From assembly GCF_024626475.1 (NCBI RefSeq), contig NZ_JANKHH010000004.1, positions 434,001 through 498,000 on the forward strand: a stretch of 64,000 bases of DNA. Direction: 5' to 3'. The position numbers and the translations under genes were made by a program. This DNA is from Parerythrobacter lacustris (lineage in GTDB: Bacteria > Pseudomonadota > Alphaproteobacteria > Sphingomonadales > Sphingomonadaceae). Position 1 is the first letter of the stretch; every line of letters begins with the position of its first letter. Below the pieces are notes generated by a model. It saw only the letters and a list, made by a program, of their open reading frames with translations, ran no database searches and was not told the origin of the DNA. Positions 15,700 to 23,724 of this stretch are shown piece by piece.

Positions 15700-17700
15700 T
15701 TAGGAATTGAGTTTGTTCAGGATTTGCGGAACAATTGCGTCCGCAGTGAAGCCGAATTTCTCGAATAGCTGTTCCGCCGGTGCCGAGGCACCGAACCGGT
15801 CGAGCCCGATGTTGATGCCGTGGGTACCGGTGTAGCGCTCCCAGCCGAGGGTGACACCCGCTTCTAGCGAGATTTTCAGCACATCGGCAGGGAATAGGTC
15901 TGCACGGTAGTCAGCGCTTTGCCCGTCGAGCAGTTCGGCGCACGGCATGGAAACGACATCGGCACCAATTCCCTGCGCTTCGAGCGCCTCGGCTACCTCG
16001 ACAGCGAGCGCGACTTCGGAGCCGGTCGCAACCAGCACCGCCTTGCGATCGGCGGTGGCGGCACGCAAGCGATAGGCCCCCATCGCACTGCGATTCGACG
16101 ACGCCGACCAGTCCGCATCGCCCTCGCCCCGCAACTGCGGCAGGTTCTGCCGGCTCAGCGCCAGCACCGAGGGCGTTTCCGGCGTCTGCAGCGCCAACGC
16201 CCAGCATTCCGCGGTCTCGATCGTATCGCACGGGCGATAGACGTTGAGATTGGGGATAAGGCGCAGGCTCATCACCTGCTCGACTGGCTGGTGGGTCGGT
16301 CCGTCCTCGCCCAGCCCGATGCTGTCGTGGGTCATGACGTAGACCACGCCGATTTCCTGCAGCGCCGAGAGACGGATCGCATTGCGGCAGTAGTCGCTGA
16401 AGATCAGGAAGGTGCCGCCATAGGGAACGACGCCGCCATGCAGCATCATGCCGTTCATCGCCGCCGCCATGCCGAATTCGCGGATGCCGTAGTAGAGGTA
16501 GCGGCCAGCGTAATCGTCCGCGCTGAACGGCGATGTGCTCGGCGTCTTGGTGTTGTTCGAGCCCGTCAAATCGGCCGAGCCGCCGACAAGTTGCGGAAGC
16601 TTTTCGGTCAACGGGCCGAGCGCCATTTCGGAAGCCTTGCGGGTCGCGACCGTCTTCGGCTCTGCGACCAGCGCTGCGATATGCGCCTCGATCGCGGGCG
16701 CGGCGAGGTCGGCCACGCTCGCCATCCGGTTCTCGAACGCTGCGCGGGTTTCGCTGTCCGCTTCGAGCCGCTCGCTCCATGCCGCATGCTCGGCCGCTCC
16801 GCGCTCGCCGGTCGAACGCCAGTCGGCGAGGATCTCGGCGGGGACGACGAAAGGCTCATGGCTCCAGCCCAGCTCCGCGCGGGCGGCGGCGATCTCGTCC
16901 GCGCCCAGCGGTGCGCCATGGGTGGCGGACGTGCCCTGCTTGTTCGGCGCGCCCTTGCCGATGATCGTCTTGCAGGCGACCAGCGACGGGCGGGGATCGG
17001 CCATCGCTTCCTCGATCGCGCGCGCAATATCCGCGTGGTCGTGGCCGTCGCAGGCGACCGTGTGCCAGCCCGCCGCACGGTGGCGCGCCGCGACATCCTC
17101 GCTGGTCGAAAGATCGGCGCTGCCGTCGATGGTGATGTTGTTGTCGTCCCACAGCACGATCAGCTGGCCGAGCTTGAGATGACCGGCGAGGCCCACCGCC
17201 TCGTGGTTGATGCCTTCCATCAGGCAGCCGTCGCCTGCGATCACCCAGGTGCGGTGGTTGACCAGATCGTCCCCGAAATGCGCGTTGAGCTGTCGCTCGG
17301 CAATTGCCATGCCGACCGCCATCGCCACGCCCTGCCCCAATGGGCCGGTGGTGCATTCCACACCGTCGAGCAGGAAGTTCTCCGGATGCCCGGCGCAGGG
17401 GCTGCCGAGCTGGCGGAAATTGCGGATATCGTCGATTGTCGGCGCGGCATAACCGCTGAGGTGCAGCAACGAATAGATCAGCATCGAACCGTGGCCCGCG
17501 CTGAGCACGAAGCGGTCGCGGTCATGCCATTTGGGGGCAGCGGGATCGAACTTGAGATAGTGCGACCACAGCACCGTCGCCACATCGGCCATGCCCATCG
17601 GCATGCCCGGATGCCCCGAATTCGCCGCCTGCACCGCGTCCATGGACAAGGCCCGGATGGCATTCGCCATAGGTACCATGCGCTTGGGGTCGATCGTCAT
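15700..17700 (-). CDS. tkt: Transketolase
   Basis: Transketolase moves two-carbon units between sugar phosphates using thiamine diphosphate. The 666-residue protein shows NSGHPGMPMGMAD near the N-terminus, the cofactor motif GDGCLMEGINHEA, the pyrimidine-domain segment GIREFGMAAAMNGM, and THDSIGLGEDGPTHQPVE. ATG 17700 has AAGGAG upstream and fits the family; the longer frame adds residues without similarity. It leads the glycolytic run and is divergent from the coiled-coil/zapA pair with about 200 bases between. Confidence 0.97.
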   Translation of the reverse strand: MTIDPKRMVPMANAIRALSMDAVQAANSGHPGMPMGMADVATVLWSHYLKFDPAAPKWHDRDRFVLSAGHGSMLIYSLLHLSGYAAPTIDDIRNFRQLGSPCAGHPENFLLDGVECTTGPLGQGVAMAVGMAIAERQLNAHFGDDLVNHRTWVIAGDGCLMEGINHEAVGLAGHLKLGQLIVLWDDNNITIDGSADLSTSEDVAARHRAAGWHTVACDGHDHADIARAIEEAMADPRPSLVACKTIIGKGAPNKQGTSATHGAPLGADEIAAARAELGWSHEPFVVPAEILADWRSTGERGAAEHAAWSERLEADSETRAAFENRMASVADLAAPAIEAHIAALVAEPKTVATRKASEMALGPLTEKLPQLVGGSADLTGSNNTKTPSTSPFSADDYAGRYLYYGIREFGMAAAMNGMMLHGGVVPYGGTFLIFSDYCRNAIRLSALQEIGVVYVMTHDSIGLGEDGPTHQPVEQVMSLRLIPNLNVYRPCDTIETAECWALALQTPETPSVLALSRQNLPQLRGEGDADWSASSNRSAMGAYRLRAATADRKAVLVATGSEVALAVEVAEALEAQGIGADVVSMPCAELLDGQSADYRADLFPADVLKISLEAGVTLGWERYTGTHGINIGLDRFGASAPAEQLFEKFGFTADAIVPQILNKLNS

Positions 17701-17906
17701 TCGGGAAGGCTCCTTGGGTGGCATCCGCCGGGCACGTGCGACGGACATGATTCGGGCGCGCGAACCCCTTTGCGGACGGGCGGTGCGAGGTCAAGGAGCG
17801 CTCCTCTGCCGATCCACTGCTCGACAGGCTCGAGCGGGGTGACGCAACTTATCAACAGGCTGCTGCAAGCCTTTGCCCGCGTTCGCGATTGCGATAAGAA
17901 AGCGCC

Positions 17907-18101
17907 ATGAGTGGGGACCGGATCGAACAGGCCGTTCAGCGGATCGAGATCGCGCTGGCGCGGATCGCCGAGGTGGCGGACCGCGATCCCCGGAGCCATG
18001 CGACAGCTTCTGCCCTCGTGGTAAAGCACGAAGCCTTGCGCGAAACTGTCGCGACCCAGCTTGGCGAACTTGAGCAACTGATCCGGGAACTCGAGGAATG
18101 A
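17907..18101 (+). CDS. Short coiled-coil protein coupled to zapA
   Basis: This 64-residue, almost wholly helical product (MSGDRIEQAVQRIEIALARI to GELEQLIRELEE) has heptad-like spacing of Ile, Leu and Ala throughout and no Cys, signal or membrane span. Its TGA overlaps the zapA ATG by 4 bases, so the two are translated together. Co-occurrence with ZapA suggests a role at the division ring, perhaps as a small coiled-coil partner in the manner of ZapB; that is inference from position. The upstream ribosome site is weak. Confidence 0.7.
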   Translation: MSGDRIEQAVQRIEIALARIAEVADRDPRSHATASALVVKHEALRETVATQLGELEQLIRELEE

Positions 18102-18784
18102 GCGAGGTCACCGTCACCATCGCCGGTCGCAACTACACCGTGGCCTGCGCCGATGGAGAAGAGAGCCACGTTGCCGGCCTCGGCATGGTACTCGACGAAA
18201 AGCTCCAGCAACTGGGTGGATCGCTGTCGACCCTCGAGTCGCAGAACCTGCTGTTTGCGGGCCTTTTCGTTGCCGATGATCTGCACGAAGCGAAGAAGCA
18301 GGTCACTGCCGCAGAGGAAGCGACGCGTGCCGCTGAAGGGGCGGTCGCCACGCATCAACGCGAAGCGAACCTTGCGCTCGGTATGCGCGACCAGCTCAAC
18401 GGGCGCATCCGCGATCTCGAGACCGAGCTCGACGGAATGCAGTCCGCCCAGCAATTGCACAGTGCCGAGGTCGACGACCTTCGCCGCGAGGTCCGGGAAC
18501 GGCGGCAGGAAGCATCGGACGCGGCAGCCGAGAGAGATGCCTTGGCGGCGCAGGCAGCGCAGGCGCGGGAAGAGGCAATTGCGATCGAGGCGCAGCTGCA
18601 CCAACTTTCGGCAGAGCGCGACAGCCTCGCCGCAAAGGTGGAACGGCTCGGTTCGATGGCCGCCGTGGTTGCCGCAAGCGGAGGCCAGTCTGCGCCCGAC
18701 GATCTTGCGCCTGCGCTCGAGCGATTTGCCGAATTGCTCGAAGAATGCGCCGAAAAGCTTGAGAGCCGGGCTGCCACTGCCTAG
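18098..18784 (+). CDS. zapA: Cell division protein ZapA, extended form
   Basis: ZapA crosslinks FtsZ filaments and stabilises the Z-ring. The first 100 or so residues match the family (VTVTIAGRNYTVACADGEES, then LFAGLFVADDLHEAKKQ). The protein continues to 228 residues, about twice the usual length. The extension is a long coiled coil rich in Ala, Glu and Arg (residues about 70-190), ending in an acidic helical tail. The start overlaps the stop of the preceding coiled-coil gene. 6S RNA follows, the classical zapA-ssrS-cyclo-ligase order. Confidence 0.85.
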   Translation: MSEVTVTIAGRNYTVACADGEESHVAGLGMVLDEKLQQLGGSLSTLESQNLLFAGLFVADDLHEAKKQVTAAEEATRAAEGAVATHQREANLALGMRDQLNGRIRDLETELDGMQSAQQLHSAEVDDLRREVRERRQEASDAAAERDALAAQAAQAREEAIAIEAQLHQLSAERDSLAAKVERLGSMAAVVAASGGQSAPDDLAPALERFAELLEECAEKLESRAATA

Positions 18785-18790
18785 ATAGGG

Positions 18791-18968
18791 GTTGGCGGGA
18801 CTGCCCGGCACGAGCCGATCGAATATCCCTGAGGCTATAAGCAATCCATGGGAGCTGTCCCTGCTCTGGAACACGGGTTCGTCCCGGGGACCGGGGCATA
18901 CGGCGCCCACCTGACGTTGAGGCGTCAGAGGATTTCACTGGCAAACGACCCATGGTGGTTCCGCCACT
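18791..18968 (+). ncRNA. ssrS: 6S RNA (RNA polymerase-binding regulator)
   Basis: The interval between zapA and the 5-FTHF cyclo-ligase gene is where alphaproteobacteria and enterobacteria carry 6S RNA. A terminal stem pairs TGGCGGGA (18793-18800) with TTCCGCCA (18959-18966). Inner stems pair CCATGGG (18846-18852) with CCCATGG (18949-18955), and CTGACG (18911-18916) with CGTCAG. Between them lies a purine-rich bulge region. A length of about 178 nt fits the family. Ends are approximate and no covariance search was run. Confidence 0.8.
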
Positions 18969-18985
18969 TCGCAATGGAGCGATGG

Positions 18986-19558
18986 ATGCAGGACAAGATG
19001 ACGCTGCGACGCGAAATGCGGGCCAGGCGTCGTGACTTCGTGGCGTCACTGCCGGAACAGGTACGTGGCCTGATCCTCAGCCGCCCGCCACAGGCTGTGG
19101 TCGACCGGTTGGCGGGTTGCCGGACAATCGGTTTTTATCATCCGGTCGGGGACGAGGCCCCTGCGGTTGGCTGGGCGCGCTGGTTCGCCGAACAGGGCCA
19201 CCGGATCGCCCTTCCCCGCTTCGACGATGCTCATGCGCCGATGGAGTTCGCACTGTGGACCCAGCCGTGGGACGACAGCGAGATTGAACCCGGCCCCTTC
19301 CGCGCCATGCAGCCTAGAGCCGATACTGAGGTCGTTCAACCCGATGCGGTCATCGTCCCGCTGCTCGCCTTCACCGAGTCCGGGCATCGGCTCGGCCAGG
19401 GCGGCGGACATTACGATCGGTGGCTGGAAGCCCATGGCCCGGTCACCGCGATTGGCCTCGCATGGGATGTGCAAGTGGTCGACAGCATTCCGCTCGAAAC
19501 GCACGATATGCGGCTCGACGGCGTTGTCACCCCGACACGAATCTACTGGAGCGAGTGA
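18986..19558 (+). CDS. 5-formyltetrahydrofolate cyclo-ligase
   Basis: The enzyme converts 5-formyl-THF to 5,10-methenyl-THF with ATP. The 190-residue product has the N-terminal basic motif KMTLRREMRARRRDF, the central FYHPVGDEAP, and the C-terminal signature GHRLGQGGGHYDRWL. ATG 18986 is chosen because GGAG lies 6 bases upstream and the family begins near this Met; an alternative ATG lies at 18974. The stop overlaps the next start (TGATG). In the ygfA/fau position next to 6S RNA. Confidence 0.9.
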   Translation: MQDKMTLRREMRARRRDFVASLPEQVRGLILSRPPQAVVDRLAGCRTIGFYHPVGDEAPAVGWARWFAEQGHRIALPRFDDAHAPMEFALWTQPWDDSEIEPGPFRAMQPRADTEVVQPDAVIVPLLAFTESGHRLGQGGGHYDRWLEAHGPVTAIGLAWDVQVVDSIPLETHDMRLDGVVTPTRIYWSE

Positions 19559-19794
19559 TGAAGCGCAGCGAACCCACCTGGCGCATCCCGGTCGGCATCC
19601 TGCTGCTGATCGTCGGTCTGATCGCCTACGGGCTGGTGGTGGCGCGATATGTCCCCGAATTGGTCGGTACATGGCCCGTACTGGTGCAGACGCTGATCTA
19701 TCTCGTGCTGGGTCTGATCTGGCTGCTGCCGCTCAAGCGCTTCCTGATCTGGATGGAAACGGGGCGGTGGAGCGCCGCGCGCCCACCGGAATAG
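19558..19794 (+). CDS. DUF2842 membrane protein
   Basis: A 78-residue protein with two membrane spans (about residues 11-30 and 42-60) and the family-like ending LIWLLPLKRFLIWMETGRW. It begins at ATG 19558, sharing one base with the cyclo-ligase stop, so it is probably translated by coupling. DUF2842 proteins are widespread in alphaproteobacteria and have no assigned function. Confidence 0.8.
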   Translation: MKRSEPTWRIPVGILLLIVGLIAYGLVVARYVPELVGTWPVLVQTLIYLVLGLIWLLPLKRFLIWMETGRWSAARPPE

Positions 19795-19820
19795 CCTGCA
19801 GCTCGAAGAAAAGTCCCAAG

Positions 19821-19897
19821 TGGCGCGAGTGACGGGACTTGAACCCGCGACCCTCGGCGTGACAGGCCGATACTCTAACCAACTGAGCTACACCCGC
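19821..19897 (-). tRNA. tRNA-Asp (GTC)
   Basis: The minus strand reads GCGGGTGTAGCTCAGTTGG to CACTCGCGCCA. The anticodon stem-loop is CGGCCTGTCACGCCG, giving anticodon GTC. All four arms pair. 77 nt with encoded CCA. Confidence 0.98.
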
Positions 19898-20319
19898 GCA
19901 TTTAAGCGGCCAGCGCCTCTTGGGAGCCGCGCCACTAAGCGGTTGCGGGATTCGTGTCAACGCCCAAACGCGGCAAAAAAGCGGTCCGCCGGAGCGGCCT
20001 CGCCAAATCGTTTTCCTACACGCTGATGCGCCGCTATCCTGACTGGCGCTCTTGTCCATCGTCTGCCACCCCGCGCCGCATTGACGCGTTGCCCGGTCCA
20101 GGTTTCGCGCCCGAACTGTCGCCCTGTGAAATTCGTAAAATCGCTTTCTTTCAATGTGATATGAAATCCAACAGGGCGACACCTGTCGCCTTTGTTCTAC
20201 TCGCCGGAGCGTCGCGCGCACCAAGAGGCATGTCCTACTTGCCGCCGAATTAACCATATCTTCGCCCCTTACTGCGATACCGGCCCCGGTTCGATCGCCG
20301 CAACAAAGGGGGCATGGCG
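19898..20319. other. Intergenic region without a supported gene
   Basis: About 420 bases between tRNA-Asp and the secreted protein at 20320. Open frames here lack ribosome sites and recognisable products. It holds a cluster of TGTCGCC/GGCGACA motifs (20117-20190) and TTAACCAT at 20250-20257. The part from about 20125 to 20170 is noticeably more AT-rich than the flanks. Confidence 0.5.
20117..20190. promoter_or_regulatory. Triple TGTCGCC motif with 16-bp palindrome
   Basis: TGTCGCC occurs at 20117-20123, in reverse (GGCGACA) at 20175-20181, and forward again at 20184-20190. The last two form the palindrome GGCGACACCTGTCGCC. In addition GTCGCCCTGT (20118-20127) and ACAGGGCGAC (20171-20180) are a 10-bp inverted repeat around 43 AT-rich bases. 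The layout suits looped binding by a dimeric regulator. Confidence 0.4.
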
Positions 20320-20745
20320 ATGCGTTTTCGGGTTGGTTTCGCCTGTGCTCTTGCGCTGGCCGGCACGGTTGCTTCGGCGCAAGAACGGCTCGCCCTGTCG
20401 CGCGCGGTCTATGTCGAGAACTTCGGTAGCGGGGGGTCCATGCGCACGGTGGAGGCGGCGAGCCGGCTCAAACGCGGCGACCGGGTGATCCTGATGATCG
20501 AGTGGACGGGTGCCGAAGCACGCAAGGGCACTGTGGTGCGCAGCGCCATTCCGCGCGCGCTTGCCTTCCAGCGCGGCAGTTCGGATGCGCTCGAGGTTTC
20601 GGTCGACGGCGGGCGCAAGTGGGGCCGGATCGGCGACCTGCGGATCGGCGATCGGCTCGCGTCCCCCGAAGAGGTCACCCATGTGCGGCTGCGCGTGCAC
20701 GGCAAGACCGCCGGCCGGATGACCTATAGCGCCATCGTGCGCTGA
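20320..20745 (+). CDS. Small secreted protein, unknown
   Basis: The 141-residue product has a signal peptide (MRFRVGFACALALAGTVASA) and a beta-rich mature domain. Visible motifs are YVENFGSGGSMRTVEAA, RLKRGDRVILMIEW, SAIPRALAFQRGSSDALEV and VSVDGGRKWGRIGDLRIG. The middle resembles the DUF11-like beta domains that carry predicted surface or adhesive functions, but I cannot assign a family. ATG 20320 is preferred over ATG 20314 because AAAGGGGG sits at proper spacing. It converges on the YdeI-like gene with 7 bases between. Confidence 0.65.
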   Translation: MRFRVGFACALALAGTVASAQERLALSRAVYVENFGSGGSMRTVEAASRLKRGDRVILMIEWTGAEARKGTVVRSAIPRALAFQRGSSDALEVSVDGGRKWGRIGDLRIGDRLASPEEVTHVRLRVHGKTAGRMTYSAIVR

Positions 20746-20752
20746 CAGCCCC

Positions 20753-21337
20753 TCAGCAATTTTCGTACTTCCAGTTCCGCTTCTTGCCTTCGGCCAGCCA
20801 CTCGATCGCAGTGGCCATCCGCTTTTCGCGCGTTGCGGCGCGCTTGGCCCCGGTAATCCATTCGAGATATTCGCGCCGGTGCGAGGGAGCCATGCCGTCG
20901 AACGCGGCTTTCGCCTGCGGATTGTCGGCCAGCACCGCCGCAAAATCATCGGGCATCGGGATTTCCGGCTTGGGAGCGGGCTTGTCACGTCCCGTCGTAG
21001 CGCTGCCGTGGGTTTCGACCCGCTCGACCGCGTTCTTGATGGCCGCGACCAGTTCGCTCTCCGGCGGCATATCGTCGATCGAGGCGATGCGCCCGTAACC
21101 GCCCAGCGCGTCGCCCTGCTGCCCTTCCCCATGGATCACCAGCGCGCAATGCGCCTTGAAGGCGGCGATCCCCGCGACGTTTTTCCCGCGAACCATGAAA
21201 TGCGGCATGCCCCATTTGATGCCTTCCTCGGCATCGGGCAGCGCGCGGTGGATGCGGGCGCGCAGTTCGATCAGGATCGGCCGGGCGAAGGCGCCCGCTT
21301 TCGCGATGTAATCGTCGACCCTCTTGTCCTTGCCCAT
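20753..21337 (-). CDS. YdeI/OmpD-associated family protein
   Basis: The 193-residue product has an N-terminal DUF1801-like half (residues about 1-95, RVDDYIAKAGAFARPILIEL and GIKWGMPHFMVRGKNVAGI). The C-terminal half is of the YdeI/OmpD-associated kind (MPDDFAAVLADNPQAKAAFD, YLEWITGAKRAATREKRMAT). No enzymatic residues are established for the family. ATG 21337 has GGGAGGG 6 bases upstream; the longer frame to 21370 is not needed. Function unknown. It lies 34 bases past the stop of the E2 gene in the same direction and could be read through from that operon. Confidence 0.8.
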   Translation of the reverse strand: MGKDKRVDDYIAKAGAFARPILIELRARIHRALPDAEEGIKWGMPHFMVRGKNVAGIAAFKAHCALVIHGEGQQGDALGGYGRIASIDDMPPESELVAAIKNAVERVETHGSATTGRDKPAPKPEIPMPDDFAAVLADNPQAKAAFDGMAPSHRREYLEWITGAKRAATREKRMATAIEWLAEGKKRNWKYENC

Positions 21338-21371
21338 GCCGCACCCTCCCGATGCGGCGGTGCCTATCACA

Positions 21372-22661
21372 TTAGTTCGACAGGAGCAGCACCGGCGTTT
21401 CGATCATTCGCTTGAGCGCCTGGATGAAACTCGCGGCATCCCAGCCGTCGACCACGCGGTGGTCGCAGCTGATCGAGATGTTCATCAGCTTCCGCTTCTC
21501 GATCCGCTCGCCGCCCATCCCGTCGGGTACGAACATCGGGCGTTCAATGATCCGGTTGGGACCGATGATCGCGACTTCGGGGCGGTTGATCACCGGGGTC
21601 GTCGCCACGCCGCCTAACGGGCCGAGCGAGGTAACGGTGAGCGTTCCGCCCGACATCTCCTCACTCTTCGCCCTGCCGGTCCGCGCCGCCTCGGCCAGCC
21701 GCGAAATCTCGTTCGCCAGCTGCCACAGGTTCTTCGCCCGGGCATCGCGGATGACGGGGACCATCAACCCGGCATCGGTCTGCGCCGCCATTCCGAGATG
21801 CACCGCACCGTAACGGGTGACGACACCGGCTTCGTCGTCATAGCGTGCGTTGATCATCGGGAAATCGGGCAGCGTCTTGCAGATCGCGGTGATCAGCAGC
21901 GGCAGGATGGTGAGCTTCGGCTTATCCCCCCGGCTGCTGTTGAGTTGGGCGCGCATTTCTTCCAGCGCCGTCACATCGCATTCCTCGACGTAGGAAAAGT
22001 GCGGGATGTTGCGCTTCGAGGCAGCCATGTTCTCGGCGATGCGGCGGCGCATGCCGATGACCTTGACCTCTTCGTCGCCGCGCGGCTTCGCTGACGCGCC
22101 ATAGCCGCCGGTGTAGGAAAGGAAGGCATCGAGGTCGCTGTGGCGGATGCGGCCATCTTCGGCGGGCTTCACTTGCGCGAGATCGATCCCAAGGTCCTTC
22201 GCGCGCTGGCGCACGGCGGGCGTGGCGAGGACTTTGGCCTGCGTTGAAGGGGCGGGTGCCGGGGTCGGCTCGGGCAGCGGCTCTGGCGCAGGGTCCGCCG
22301 CCAAGGCATCGTCCGCATCCGAGGCATCCGGGTTTTCGACTTCGATCCGCTCCTCGACCACCTCGGCCTTTGGCGTGGGCGCTTCTGCGGCGGGCGCTTC
22401 CCCGGAATCCTCGCCCTCGCCCTCGACCGCGATCACCACCAGCATCGATCCGATAGCGACCATGTCGCCCTCGGCACCGGCCATTTCCAGGATCTTGCCG
22501 GTGACCGGACTTTCCAGCGGGACGGTCGCCTTGTCGGTCATCATGTCGACGAATTCCTCGTCTTCATGGATCACGTCGCCAACGCTCTTGTGCCATTTGA
22601 CGATTTCCGCCTCGGCAATCCCCTCGCCGATGTCGGGCATGTTGAATGTGAAGGTGCTCAT
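21372..22661 (-). CDS. bkdB: Branched-chain 2-oxo acid dehydrogenase E2 (dihydrolipoyl acyltransferase)
   Basis: E2 transfers the branched acyl group from lipoamide to CoA. Domain order in 429 residues: one lipoyl domain (1-80, lipoyl Lys44 in MTDKATV), an Ala/Pro/Glu linker, a peripheral subunit-binding domain (about 145-180, TPAVRQRAKDLGIDLAQVKP), and the catalytic domain ending in ISCDHRVVDGWDAASF with the catalytic His and Asp. It is the third gene of the E1 alpha-E1 beta-E2 operon, starting 4 bases past the E1 beta stop. E3 (lipoamide dehydrogenase) is not in the window. Confidence 0.93.
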   Translation of the reverse strand: MSTFTFNMPDIGEGIAEAEIVKWHKSVGDVIHEDEEFVDMMTDKATVPLESPVTGKILEMAGAEGDMVAIGSMLVVIAVEGEGEDSGEAPAAEAPTPKAEVVEERIEVENPDASDADDALAADPAPEPLPEPTPAPAPSTQAKVLATPAVRQRAKDLGIDLAQVKPAEDGRIRHSDLDAFLSYTGGYGASAKPRGDEEVKVIGMRRRIAENMAASKRNIPHFSYVEECDVTALEEMRAQLNSSRGDKPKLTILPLLITAICKTLPDFPMINARYDDEAGVVTRYGAVHLGMAAQTDAGLMVPVIRDARAKNLWQLANEISRLAEAARTGRAKSEEMSGGTLTVTSLGPLGGVATTPVINRPEVAIIGPNRIIERPMFVPDGMGGERIEKRKLMNISISCDHRVVDGWDAASFIQALKRMIETPVLLLSN

Positions 22662-22665
22662 GGCG

Positions 22666-23724
22666 TCAGTCCTTGAGGATCTTGTCGATGGCCTCGCCGA
22701 TGCGGACGGGACCGGGGAAATAGGCCCACTCGAGGCTGTGAGGATAGGGCGTGTCGAAACCGGTGACGCGCTCGACCGGCGCTTCGAGATGGTAGAAGCA
22801 GCGCTCGGTCACCAGCGCAGAGAGTTCCGCCCCGAAGCCCGAGGTGCGGGTCGCCTCGTGCACGATCAGGCAGCGCCCGGTTTTCTCGACCGATGCCTCG
22901 ATCGCCTCGATATCGAGCGGCATAAGCGTGCGCAGGTCGAGGATATGCGCCTCGACCCCCTTCGCCTTGCACACCGCCTCGGTGACATGGACCATGGTGC
23001 CATAGGCGAGGATGGTCAGCTGCTCGCCTTCGGTCACGGTGCGCGCCTTGCCGAGCGGGATTTTATAATGCCCTTCGGGCACCACGCTCGCATCGAACCG
23101 CTTCCATGGCTCGGCGGGCTTGTCGTAGAAGCCGCTGAACGGCCCGTTGTAGATCCGCTTGGGTTCGAAGAAGATCACCGGGTCGTTGTCTTCGATGCAG
23201 CTGATCAGCAGACCCTTGGCGTCGTAGGGGGTAGAGGGAATCACCGTTTTGAGCCCGGCGACGTGGGTGAAGATCGCCTCGGGCGACTGGCTGTGGGTTT
23301 GGCCGCCGAAAATCCCGCCGCCGAAGGGCGAGCGCACGGTCATCGGCGCGATATATTCGCAGGCCGAGCGATAGCGCAGCCGCGCCGCCTCCGAGATCAG
23401 CTGGTCAAGACCGGGGTAAATATAATCGGCGAACTGGATTTCCGGCACCGGCCTGAGGCCATAGGCCCCCATCCCCACCGCAACGCCGATGATGCCGCAT
23501 TCGGAGATCGGCGTATCGAACACGCGGGTCTTGCCGTGCTTTTCCTGCAGGCCGGCGGTGCAGCGGAACACCCCGCCGAAATAGCCGACATCCTCGCCCA
23601 TCACGATCACGTCGGGATCGCGTTCGAGCATAACGTCGAGCGCCTCGTTGATCGCCTCGATCATGTTGAGCCGGCGTTCGGTCCCGACAACCGCATCGGA
23701 CGCTTCACTCACTTGCGTGCTCAT
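22666..23724 (-). CDS. bkdA2: Branched-chain 2-oxo acid dehydrogenase E1 beta
   Basis: The beta subunit of the thiamine diphosphate-dependent decarboxylase, 352 residues. Landmarks are INEALDVMLERDPDVIVMGE, GGVFRCTAGLQEKHG, FDTPISECGIIGVAVGMGAY, and EIQFADYIYPGLDQLISEAA. These fit the branched-chain rather than pyruvate enzyme by the IYPGLDQ segment. Start ATG 23724 overlaps the E1 alpha stop (ATGA), giving coupled synthesis of the two subunits of the E1 heterotetramer. Confidence 0.93.
   Translation of the reverse strand: MSTQVSEASDAVVGTERRLNMIEAINEALDVMLERDPDVIVMGEDVGYFGGVFRCTAGLQEKHGKTRVFDTPISECGIIGVAVGMGAYGLRPVPEIQFADYIYPGLDQLISEAARLRYRSACEYIAPMTVRSPFGGGIFGGQTHSQSPEAIFTHVAGLKTVIPSTPYDAKGLLISCIEDNDPVIFFEPKRIYNGPFSGFYDKPAEPWKRFDASVVPEGHYKIPLGKARTVTEGEQLTILAYGTMVHVTEAVCKAKGVEAHILDLRTLMPLDIEAIEASVEKTGRCLIVHEATRTSGFGAELSALVTERCFYHLEAPVERVTGFDTPYPHSLEWAYFPGPVRIGEAIDKILKD

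Noticed and set aside
15919-17910. Long plus-strand open frame (663 residues) antisense to tkt
   Set aside because: Mirror of tkt; no start signal or motifs.
19954-20253. 99-residue plus-strand frame after tRNA-Asp
   Set aside because: No ribosome site, low complexity, spans palindromes; not supported.
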